A stretch of DNA of 64,000 nt, from assembly GCA_003864495.1 (NCBI GenBank), contig ML133442.1, positions 2,049,731 to 2,113,730 of the forward strand. The letters are read 5' to 3'. The notes under the pieces were generated by a model. The model was not told the DNA's origin and did not search any database. It worked only from the letters and a program-made list of their open reading frames with translations. A program made the translations under genes and the position numbers. This document shows, piece after piece, positions 28,327 through 40,000 of the stretch. Position 1 is the stretch's first letter, and every line of letters starts with the position of its first letter. The stretch is from Nemopilema nomurai. Its lineage: Eukaryota; Cnidaria; Scyphozoa; Rhizostomeae; Rhizostomatidae.

Positions 28327-28689
28327 ATAAAAGAGCGTTACCGTAATTCCCCACGATTTTCCACCTGCGCTGCTTCTCCACACACCCCCAGTGCTTGTCC
28401 CCAGGCTCAAGCATCACCTTCGACTTCCAGCCTGAATCATGGGCTGCAGCTTTTTTCACTTTCTGCCTACCTAGTGCTGCACTATCTACTGGACTATCAC
28501 TACATTCTGGTTGTGCTACCTCTGCTCCTTCTTCCAGGGGATACAATCTCTATATCTATCAGATCTCTGAACAGGACTATCAACACAAACCGGCTTTCCC
28601 TTAGCTACAAGCTTCACTCACGCACCTCCTTTCTTATAACCAATTTCTCCGTCACTCCAACTTTCCTATTTTGGCTATTATATCCCTAA

Positions 28690-30500
28690 AGTCTGCCAGA
28701 TACTCTCTACGCCCTCTTATCCAAAAATGTTCTTTCTTGCTTGACAAATATCTTAACTGGGTAAAAACTTCGTGTCAGTGACATCTTCATCTGATGTCCC
28801 TTCAGGGAGAATAGTAAGCTGTTTACCATAAGTGAGGTGTGCAGGGGTTATAACTTCATACCCTACTTCGTCATATTCGTATGCGATGGGTCTGCAATTT
28901 AGAGTTGCCTATTTCTACAAAAATTATTTGCAGTTCATCAAAAACTAACCTGGCACGGCCTAAAACCTTCCTTTAACACCTTTAATTGTTCCTCATAAAA
29001 TCCCCCAACCCATGGACTATTGGCTAGAATTTACCCTCCATTGAATTCTATTCCTTGAAATATATTCTCTGGCTTTTTAATTTTCATACAACTTTCCTTT
29101 TAACTTATTTGCTGCTTTATAAGTCTTGAAATGCAACATGTGAAGGCCAACAAAGTCTATACCGATCGTAGAGGATGGCTTTTAGTGACTCATTTGTATA
29201 CTTTTCATTGTCACACCATGTCATGCCGACACATCTTTTCTCGCTCCTCAGCCTAGACTTTTCAATCCTCATTACATCATCACCATTTCATTATCCTCTC
29301 ATCCTTCGTCAGAAAATTTATTCTTAGAGCATCGGTATAAATATGATGGTATAGTTGAGTTAAACCAGTCAGAAACAGAGTCACATTCATCGATTACAAC
29401 AGGCAACGCGTCGTCTCTCTCTCTCGGCTTGGCTGAGCACCAAGTCGGTAGAATCCCATCACAACTCGTTTCTACAGGCTCATCTTGTTTCACTCTAATT
29501 TCTGGCAAATCTGCAAGAGGGTGAGCAGCAAATGACTTCCCTCAAATGATTTTCGTATCACCTCCAGAGCGGATCAGCTAATAACCTAATCAGAGCCTAG
29601 TGTAATAGATTCGTGTGGCGTAGTGTAACTGAAACCCCTATCCGATATGAAAATAACTCCGCTCAGATGGCAATCCGGTTTAGAGTGTAAATGGCACCTT
29701 CCTTCACCTTCTTAAGCTCACTTATACAACCTTCTCATATAGTTAACCATTCTCCAGAAAGTTCTTGATCCGAAGACAATGCTCATATCACTGCTCATTT
29801 GAGCACAAAGCTCCTGGAATAATACCTTCCAACTCACAACAATAGGGCTTACCACTCCTAATGGATCATACAAGCTTGCTAGTGTGCCGAGAATGTTACT
29901 TTTGGTAGGATCAGCCAGTTCTACGATCTTTTCAAATGAGGATATAAATTCATCATACTTTCTCTATGGTTGTGTCTCGTGTGTGGCCTGGCGTTGCTTT
30001 GGCACGTGATTGGTCACCCTCAACACTCGCACTTCATGCCCCTTCCTTTTTAACTTTCTCCATTACTGCTCTCGGGGTTGTGTCATTTATTGACCATTTC
30101 CTTAGCCTAAATCCTTGACCTTGCTGCATCAAAAATCTTAAATGCACCTCACAATTGCTATCGCCCTCACCCAGTCATTTACATATAGGCTACGCTTCAT
30201 TGATCCTACAAACTGGAGGTCTTCTCCTACAAATGTGTCCAAATGATACTGTTCATTGGCATTCAAAAACAATGGAGAGCAATAAGCCCAAAATACCACT
30301 CTGCAAAACCTATATTCAACCGGTTTAATTTATTTCGAGTTTATATCGTCCACCCATAGATATATTAAACCGCCCCTGTCTTTCTTTGCAATGTCCACAT
30401 TCAGGAAAGAGATATCTCTGTCTCCTATATTAGCTCTATTCCCTAAGCCTTACCAGAACATCATACAAATAAGGGTTGAAGGTTGTCCTACATGGGAACA
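28690..30500 (-). mobile_element. Degenerate BEL/Pao LTR retrotransposon pol region
   Basis: Reading the minus strand from 30500 downward in shifting frames: RFCRVVFWAYCSPLFLNA and SLYVNDWV (RT), then NILGTLASLYDPLGVVSPIV followed by FQELC (the RT/RNase H linker typical of BEL/Pao). After the nested repeat at 29181-29476 come IGIDFVG (integrase start), NRIQWRVNS and, further on, FDELQIIFVEIGNS and HFWIRGRREYLADFR (integrase C-terminal part). Many stops and shifts make it inactive. It lies between the DCAF6 and VBP1 genes. Confidence 0.75.
29181..29476 (-). mobile_element. Second copy of the LTR-like repeat, within BEL/Pao pol
   Basis: On the minus strand it starts TGTAGAAACGAG and ends GTCACTAAA, matching 9192-9531. 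It separates the RT/RNase H relic from the integrase relic, so it is either a solo LTR inserted into pol or the join of two nested elements. Confidence 0.6.
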
Positions 30501-31054
30501 GTCATTTAAGGAAACTCCTTCCTACACAAAAACTAAATAGACACAAAGATACCCAATTTAGGCATTGATGTAGCGAATTTGCATTTGATGAAGCAAATTT
30601 GCATTTGATGTGACACTTGTGGACCACCGTCGTAAAGCTTAACAATCACCTAGATATGCACAAGGGCAATTTCCGCAACTGATGAAACTGCAAAGACAGG
30701 ATTCAAGACACGAACAACATGCAGCAAAAACACATCTTTGACATGTTTAGTTATTTTTGGTTAAAATAGTGAGTTTTCTAAAGAAGATTGGGAACAAACC
30801 ATGCACTTTTTCAACAAATGTTTCCTTCTTTATCAGACACATCAAACTACCAGTCCCCTTCAAACTAAATCCATCAAAAAGTAATCCTGCATTTTCAAAG
30901 CCTGATTGCCAATTTTTCTAAGGTTGAGTCATTCTTTGTTTGTAAAAGCAGAAAACTGTCCTGGTCATATGTGAGTATTTAGAGTGCTCACAAAATAGTT
31001 GAAAGCAAACGATGGCGGAGACACGTGCAACGATTTAGATGACTGAGGCCCTTG

Positions 31055-34000
31055 TCAGGTGAGTTTGTTCTTCTGCCTTCTTTTAACGTCCCAGTTGTAC
31101 ACCCTGGCCATATCTTTGCTAAGTTAAGGCTACAAAAAGAAGCCAGTTTATGAATTTTCAGAAATTGTAAAATGCTTCACTGCATCAGTGTCTTCCGCGA
31201 GCATGTCAACTGTCTTCGACATATGTGAACAAATAAAGCAGAAGAAGATGTGCGAAAAGGATACTGACTTCAGTCGTTGTTATTTGATCTCTCAAGAAGT
31301 TGATATCATTTTCTATGTCACTGAGGTTATCTTTGGCGGTTTTTATATTCTTTGCCAGCAAAGCGTCAGCTTCATCAATATCGTATTCAAGCATCACATT
31401 GGCCTGAAGGATAAAATAAAGCTAGCATAAGTAGAATGGGAAGTAAAACAACTCATGTTCTTTTCTCCATAAGTTCTAACTAACTGTCCGATTCATATTA
31501 CACTATGACGTGAATATGTTTTGACAGTTTTTTGAGCAGCCACTCTCCTTAAAAAAGTAAACTTCAAAAGCTCTCTTGGAATTGAATACTTTCTCAGCGT
31601 ACATCTACCGGCAAAAAATGTTCCCAATAAGCAAAAAAATCCTTTGCAATGTTGACTTTGGTTATTTTCCTTTCTCCGTCGAATAAATATGGATTGCTGA
31701 ATTGCCCGCTATGGATTATATGGTTAATGTAGATGTTGTGGTTAATGAATTATGTGGTTAATGTAGATGTTGTGGTTAATGAAAACATTGTGTAGAAATG
31801 CACTTACCCCTAGCCACAAACAAACGGTTTTTGTTGCAGGCAACGCAGCATTGACGTAAAGCTGATCTGACAGAAGAAACTGGGTATTAACTGGCTCTAG
31901 CTCTTCCTAAAAAAGATAATGTTCTCAAATGAAGCAAACACGAGCTTAGATGCATATAATCAAAACATACATAAAATTTTCAAAAAAAAACACAAGTTCA
32001 AAAACTCTCTCCTTTAGCATCTTTAGGTGGGTCTTAACAAAGCTTCGTCCCGATACAGCAGCCTACTTTTATAGCCGCTTTTGCTGGAAAACCAAGAGCT
32101 AGAAGTTGCGTCTTATTTCGGAAAAAATATTTTTGATGAAGTCTTAAAACGTAAAAATTATATGTAAATAGATGGGGCATCTTTATCCTCAAATTGATAT
32201 CAAAGATTTTGAGAAAGTGAAAACCATTTGATACCTTATTCTTACCAACCCAAAGCAGTGAGGAATATTCCTTTCTACGTGGGAACTTCTAGACACGAGA
32301 AACATAACGGCTGAAACTTTCGTTATCAACCAAGCCATTTGGGTTTGCGACAAAGCTACCATCGCAAAATACCATTTCAAGAATTTAATTAGGGCTGAAT
32401 GCAAAACTAGAACAATGTTTGGCAATACCGCTCTTGTCTTCAGGTATTCTATGGCATCTAGCGTCGTTTTTATATCCGGTATTTGTGCCTTCAATCTGCA
32501 AAAAATAAGCCCTTATGAATGAGAAGAGGGAGATCAACATATAAGACGATTGAGATAACAGTCCAGATTGGAAAAAGGCAGGGAAGATCAAATGAGATGT
32601 CAAGCAAGGTGGGAATGGTGAGCAAAAACTATGCAAAAGGGATCAGAATAGAGCTATACTGACTAAGATCATCATAGAAATGATACCAGTCAAAGAAGAC
32701 CTTAAAGGGTCAATTTGGCAAGAACTGAATGAAGAGCCTGAGTCTGCCAAAGAGTACGGAAGATTAGTGAGTGGGGAAAAATTAACACGAAAGCATAGGA
32801 GAAACCTTGGACACTATGTTAGCAAAAGCAAATGATTTGCAAACTGTGCTATTGCAGATGGTCAGATGTAGAAAATGAGCATGGAATCAGCATGGTATCT
32901 ATAAACTGCAGACAGGATTCGTCTTTAATGGCAAGCTGCAAAAGAAAAAAGAAAAAAAAGCTAACAGGTATGGATGAAAGTGATGGATGAAGGTGGTAGG
33001 TGAAAGTGGTGAGTGAAGGTACTGGGTGAAAACGATGGATGAAAGTGGTGGATGGAAGTGGTGGATGAAAGTACTTAGTGAAAGAACTGGGTGGAAGTGG
33101 TAAGTGAAAGTAGTGGGTGGAAGTGGTAAGTGAAAGTGTGGGTGGAAGTGGTAAGTGAAAGTAGTGGGTGGAAGTGGTAAGTGAAAGTAGTGGGTGAAAG
33201 TAGTGAGTGAAAGTAGTGTGTGAAAACGATGGATGAAAGTGGTGGATGGAAGTAGTGGATGAAAGTACTTAGTGAAAGTACTGGGTGGAAGTGGTAAGTG
33301 AAAGTAGTGGGTGGAAGTGGTAAGTGAAAGTAGTGGGTGGAAGTGGTAAGTGAAAGTAGTGGGTGAAAGTGGTGAGTGAAGGTACTGGGTGAAAACGATG
33401 GATGAAAGTGGTGGATGGAAGTGGTGGATGAAAGTACTTAGTGAAAGTACTGGGTGGAAGTGGTAAGTGAAAGTAGTGGGTGAACTGGTAAGTGAAAGTA
33501 GTGGGTGGAAGTGGTAAGTGAAAGTAGTGGGTGGAAGTGGTAAGTGAAAGTAGTGGGTGAAAGTAGTGAGTGAAAGTAGTGTGTGAAAACGATGGATGAA
33601 AGTGGTGGATGGAAGTAGTGGATGAAAGTACTTAGTGAAAGTACTGGGTGGAAGTGGTAAGTGAAAGTAGTGGGTGGAAGTGGTAAGTGAAAGTAGTGGG
33701 TGGAAGTGGTAAGTGAAAGTAGTGGGTGGAAGTGGTAAGTGAAAGTAGTGGGTGGAAGTGGTAAGTGAAAGTAGTGGGTGAAAGTGGTGAGTGAAGGTAC
33801 TGGGTGAAAACGATGGATGAAAGTGGTGGATGGAAGTAGTGGATGAAAGTACTTAGTGACAGTACTGGGTGGAAGTGGTAAGTGAAAGTAGTGGGTGGAA
33901 CTGGTAAGTGAAAGTAGTGGTGGAAGTGGTAAGTGAAAGTAGTGGGTGGAAGTGGTAAGTGAAAGTAGTGGGTGAAAGTAGTGAGTGAAAGTAGTGTGTG

Positions 34001-37000
34001 AAAACGATGGATGAAAGTGGTGGATGGAAGTGGTGGATGAAAGTACTTAGTGAAAGTACTGGGTGGAAGTGGTAAGTGAAAGTAGTGGCTGAAGGTAGTG
34101 GGTGAAAGTGGTAGATGGAAGTGGTAAGTGAAAGTACTGGGTGGAAGTAATGGGTGGAAGTGGTAAGTGAAAGTAGTGGGTGGAAGTGGTAAGTGAAAGT
34201 AGTGGGTGGAAGTGGTAAGTGAAAGTAGTGGGTGAAAGTAGTGAGTGAAAGTAGTGTGTGAAAACGATGGATGAAAGTGGTGGATGGAAGTGGTGGATGA
34301 AAGTACTTAGTGAAAGTACTGGGTGGAAGTGGTAAGTGAAAGTACTGGGTGGAAGTGGTAAGTGAAAGTAGTGGGTGGAAGTGGTAAGTGAAAGTAGTGG
34401 GTGAAAGTGGTGAGTGAAGGTACTGGGTGAAAACGATGGATGAAAGTGGTGGATGGAAGTGGTGGATGAAAGTACTTAGTGAAAGTACTGGGTGGAAGTG
34501 GTAAGTGAAAGTAGTGGGTGGAACTGGTAAGTGAAAGTAGTGGGTGGAAGTGGTAAGTGAAAGTAGTGGGTGGAAGTGGTAAGTGAAAGTAGTGGGTGAA
34601 AGTAGTGAGTGAAAGTAGTGTGTGAAAACGATGGATGAAAGTGGTGGATGGAAGTAGTGGATGAAAGTACTTAGTGAAAGTACTGGGTGGAAGTGGTAAG
34701 TGAAAGTAGTGGGTGGAAGTGGTAAGTGAAAGTAGTGGGTGGAAGTGGTAAGTGAAAGTAGTGGGTGGAAGTGGTAAGTGAAGTAGTGGGTGGAAGTGGT
34801 AAGTGAAAGTAGTGGGTGAAAGTGGTGAGTGAAGGTACTGGGTGAAAACGATGGATGAAAGTGGTGGATGGAAGTGGTGGATGAAAGTACTTAGTGAAAG
34901 TACTGGGTGGAAGTGGTAAGTGAAAGTAGTGGGTGGAAGTGGTAAGTGAAAGTAGTGGGTGAAAGTAGTGAGTGAAAGTAGTGTGTGAAAACGATGGATG
35001 AAAGTGGTGGATGGAAGTGGTGGATGAAAGTACTTAGTGAAAGTACTGGGTGGAAGTGGTAAGTGAAAGTAGTGGGTGGAAGTGGTAAGTGAAAGTAGTG
35101 GGTGGAAGTGGTAAGTGAAAGTAGTGGGTGAAAGTGGTGAGTGAAAGTACTGGGTGGAAGTGGTAAGTGAAAGTAGTGGGTGGAAGTGGTAAGTGAAAGT
35201 AGTGGGTGAAAGTAGTGGGTGAAAGTGGTAGATGGAAGTGGTAAGTGAAAGTACTAGGTGGAAGTAATGGGTGGAAGTAATGAGTGAAAGTAGTGTGTGA
35301 AACCGATGGATGAAAGTGGTGGATGGAAGTGGTGGATGAAAGTACTTAGTGAAAGTAGTGGGTGGAAGTGGTAAGTGAAAGTAGTGGCTGAAGGTAGTGG
35401 GTGAAAGTACTAGGTGGAAGTAATGGGTGGAAGTAATGAGTGAAAGTAGTGGGTGAAAACGATGGATGAAAGTGGTGGATGGAAGTGGTGGATGAAAGTA
35501 CTTAGTGAAAGTAGTGGGTGGAAGTGGTAAGTGAAAGTAGTGGGTGGAAGTGGTAAGTGAAAGTAGTGGGTGGAAGTGGTAAGTGAAAGTAGTGGGTGAA
35601 AGTAGTGGGTGAAAGTGGTAGATGGAAGTGGTAAGTGAAAGTACTAGGTGGAAGTAATGGGTGGAAGTAATGAGTGAAAGTAGTGGGTGAAAACGATGGA
35701 TGAAAGTGGTGAATGGAAGTGGTGGATGAAAGTACTTAGTGAAAGTAGTGGGTGGAAGTGGTAAGTGAAAGTAGTGGTGGAAGTGTAAGTGAAAGTAGTG
35801 GGTGGAAGTGGTAAGTGAAAGTAGTGGGTGAAAGTAGTGGGTGAAAGTGGTAGATGGAAGTGGTAAGTGAAAGTACTAGGTGGAAGTAATGGGTGGAAGT
35901 AATGAGTGAAAGTAGTGGGTGAAAACGATGGATGAAAGTGGTGAATGGAAGTGGTGGATGAAAGTACTTAGTGAAAGTAGTGGGTGGAAGTGGTAAGTGA
36001 AAGTAGTGGGTGGAAGTGGTAAGTGAAAGTAGTGGGTGAAAGTAGTGGGTGAAAGTGGTAGATGGAAGTGGTAAGTGAAAGTACTAGGTGGAAGTAATGG
36101 GTGGAAGTAATGAGTGAAAGTAGTGGTGAAACGATGGATGAAAGTGGTGAATGGAAGTGTTGGATGAAAGTACTTAGTGAAAGTAGTGGGTGGAAGTGGT
36201 AAGTGAAAGTAGTGGGTGAAGTGGTAAGTGAAAGTAGTGGGTGGAAGTGGTAAGTGAAAGTAGTGGGTGGAAGTGGTAAGTGAAAGTAGTGGGTGGAAGT
36301 GGTAAGTGAAAGTAGTGGGTGAAAGTAGTGGGTGAAAGTGGTAGATGGAAGTGGTAAGTGAAAGTACTAGGTGGAAGTAATGGGTGGAAGTAATGAGTGA
36401 AAGTAGTGTGTGAAAACGATGGATGAAAGTGGTGGATGGAAGTGGTGGATGAAAGTACTTAGTGAAAGTAGTGGGTGGAAGTGGTAAGTGAAAGTAGTGG
36501 GTGGAAGTGGTAAGTGAAAGTAGTGGCTGAAGGTAGTGGGTGAAAGTGGTAGATGGAAGTGGTAAGTGAAAGTACTAGGTGGAAGTAATGGGTGGAAGTA
36601 ATGAGTGAAAGTAGTGGGTGAAAACGATGGATGAAAGTGGTGAATGGAAGTGGTGGATGAAAGTACTTAGTGAAAGTAGTGGGTGGAAGTGGTAAGTGAA
36701 AGTAGTGGGTGGAAGTACTTAGTGAAAGTAGTGGGTGGAAGTGGTAAGTGAAAGTAGTGGGTGGAAGTGGTAAGTGAAAGTAGTGGGTGGAAGTGGTAAG
36801 TGAAAGTAGTGGGTGAAAGTAATGGGTGGAAGTAATGAGTGAAAGTAGTGTGTGAAAACGATGGATGAAAGTGGTGGATGGAAGTGGTGGATGAAAGTAC
36901 TTAGTGAAAGTAGTGGGTGGAAGTGGTAAGTGAAAGTAGTGGGTGGAAGTGGTAAGTGAAAGTAGTGGCTGAAGGTAGTGGGTGAAAGTGGTAGATGGAA

Positions 37001-40000
37001 GTGGTAAGTGAAAGTACTGGGTGGAAGTAATGGGTGGAAGTAATGAGTGAAAGTAGTGTGTGAAAACGATGGATGAAAGTGGTGGATGGAAGTGGTGGAT
37101 GAAAGTACTTAGTGAAAGTAGTGGGTGGAAGTGGTAAGTGAAAGTAGTGGGTGGAAGTGGTAAGTGAAAGTAGTGGCTGAAGGTAGTGGGTGAAAGTGGT
37201 AGATGGAAGTGGTAAGTGAAAGTACTAGGTGGAAGTAATGGGTGGAAGTAATGAGTGAAAGTAGTGGGTGAAAACGATGGATGAAAGTGGTGAATGGAAG
37301 TGGTGGATGAAAGTACTTAGTGAAAGTATGGTGGAAGTGGTAAGTGAAAGTAGTGGGTGGAAGTGGTAAGTGAAAGTAGTGGGTGGAAGTGGTAAGTGAA
37401 AGTAGTGGCTGAAGGTAGTGGGTGAAAGTGGTAGATGGAAGTGGTAAGTGAAAGTACTGGGTGGAAGTAATGGGTGGAAGTAATGAGTGAAAGTAGTGGT
37501 GAAAACGATGGATGAAAGTGGTGGATGGAAGTGGTGGATGAAAGTACTTAGTGAAAGTAGTGGGTGGAAGTGGTAAGTGAAAGTAGTGGGTGGAAGTGGT
37601 AAGTGAAAGTAGTGGCTGAAGGTAGTGGGTGAAAGTGGTAGATGGAAGTGGTAAGTGAAAGTACTGGGTGGAAGTAATGGGTGGAAGTAATGAGTGAAAG
37701 TAGTGGGTGAAAACGATGGATGAAAGTGGTGAATGGAAGTGGTGGATGAAAGTACTTAGTGAAAGTAGTGGGTGGAAGTGGTAAGTGAAAGTAGTGGGTG
37801 GAAGTGGTAAGTGAAAGTAGTGGGTGGAAGTGGTAAGTGAAAGTAGTGGGTGAAAGTAGTGGGTGAAAGTGGTAGATGGAAGTGGTAAGTGAAAGTACTA
37901 GGTGGAAGTAATGGGTGGAAGTAATGAGTGAAAGTAGTGGGTGAAAACGATGGATGAAAGTGGTGGATGGAAGTGGTGGATGAAAGTACTTAGTGAAAGT
38001 AGTGGGTGGAAGTGGTAAGTGAAAGTAGTGGGTGGAAGTGGTAAGTGAAAGTAGTGGCTGAAGGTAGTGGGTGAAAGTGGTAGATGGAAGTGGTAAGTGA
38101 AAGTACTGGGTGGAAGTAATGGGTGGAAGTAATGAGTGAAAGTAGTGGGTGAAAACGATGGATGAAAGTGGTGAATGGAAGTACTTAGTTAAAGTACTGG
38201 GTGAAGTGGTAAGTGAAAGTAGTGGCTGAAGGTAGTTGGTGAAAGTGGTAGATGGAAGTCGTAAGTGAAAGTAGTGGGTGGAAGTAATGAGTGAAAGTAG
38301 TGTGTGAAAACGATGGATGAAAGTGGTGGACGGAAGTAGTGGATGAAAGTGGTAAGTGAAAGTAGTGGCTGAAGGTAGTGGGTGAAAATGTGGAGCCAAG
38401 GGGCGACGATGGCCTAACCGACTCAGGCTTGAAGAGGAGAATGCATAAAATTGAAATATGGCCTGTCAAACGAGGATGTACCTGGTGTCAATATGTGGCT
38501 GAACTGGGGCAAGAGCCAGATAGGGAAAAGCAGAATAGTTCTGCGATAAAGGAGCGCAAAAGAATTGCTTGCAAAAGCAAGAAACCTTGTTGGTAAAACA
38601 AGACAACACGTGGTGAACATACAGCGCACAAATATATTGCAAAACTGAAGGCGGTTATCAAACGCGATTACGCACCTTAGCCTTTTCTGGACTAGGTTTA
38701 CTTCCATAAACTTGTACTTCTGGTACTGCTCATCAAGCTTCCCGAGCACGACCTCTGTGCTAACGTTTTCTTCTGAGATCATATATGCATCTACATCATC
38801 CTGAAAAAATATTATTAAAAACTTCGGTCAGGATCTAAATTTCCACAGAAAACTGTTAATTTTCATTTAAACCTCAGCACCAACTTACTAGGTGAAGCCT
38901 TCGAAGTATCATATTGATTTACAGGAGTAGTTGGAGTAAGGTACACGATCGGCCTCTTGTGGCAAAGCCCTAAAAAGTTTTAAGATACCAAGCCTACAGA
39001 CTCTGGAGATTTAAAGTAATAACTTATTTCTAAGGGTTGACATGTTTACGGGCCTCTCGAGCCCCCGCACCCTTTTTATGCTCCTGCTTGTAGTTGCAAC
39101 AGCCATCTGCTATCCTATCAGCCAAACAATTAATAAGTTTCCTATCAAAGATCGTTTGGCAAATGTTTGGAGCATGATACACATCCAGAAGACTTCCCCT
39201 GAAGTGACTACATTAACCAGATACATATGATTTACTAGTAACTATCTTTTGATTTACTCCAAGGGCCAACCTCAAAAGGGGATCCCTATCTTTAATTTCA
39301 AGTCTTTTCGCTAGCTCCTACAGTTAGTCAAAGCCAACGGTTCTAAGTTTGTTCCTTCACATGCAAGAGAGCACTTTCAGAAAACCTTCTCAACTAAAAT
39401 GCCTCCAGTTAGAGCAGAGATTCTAATGAAGCATTACAATTGGTGCATTTGAGAACAGAAACATATTATAAACCATCAGTTATTTTAGATGAAAAAGGAA
39501 TAAAGGATGTTAAAAGATGAGCAGTAGTTCTCAAGTTGTTTACCTTCAATGAAACTCACATCAATTTTAAAAGTTGTCACAAAGCGTGCAAGCCACCACA
39601 GAAAAATATGCTAACTAATACCAACTATTTCAGTTAACTGAGAAGTTTTTTGTCAAAATGCTGTAAATAGATTCAGGACAAATAACAATTAGGCACTACC
39701 AAAATGTCTAGGCACATAATCAATGGCGATAACCACTGCTAGTATAACTAAATTACATGAAACTTCCAGGAGCTGTAGGTATATATTCTAGTAATTTTGG
39801 GGAGGGAAACGGCCTGATAAGTCTAATGCTGTTGGTGTTGTTACAACCAACTGATGTTTTGTGCGCCAAAAGTGTTAACGGGGTTTGTATCCCGCGACAG
39901 CCTTTGCCCATTTTACTCGTCGACGACGATTGGTTATTGTTATTAAGGAACATTTTTTTACCTTTATAACTTTCCTTACGGTGTTTTACGCAAATGTATC

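Noticed and set aside
29230..29260. CTGAGGAGCGAGAAAA on the minus strand, like a hammerhead core
   Set aside because: There is no proper stem II between the two core halves and no complementary stem I arms.
37548..38399. 283-codon open frame on the minus strand rich in His, Thr, Phe and Pro
   Set aside because: It is the translation of the 13-bp minisatellite. Because 13 is not a multiple of 3, the reading cycles with a 13-residue period and stays open by composition. No start context or domain.
39042..39230. Short frame starting like a signal peptide (LFMLLLVVATAICYP)
   Set aside because: Only 62 codons, lying in a VBP1 intron, with no splice partner or homologue recognised. A secretory peptide cannot be excluded, but support is too weak.
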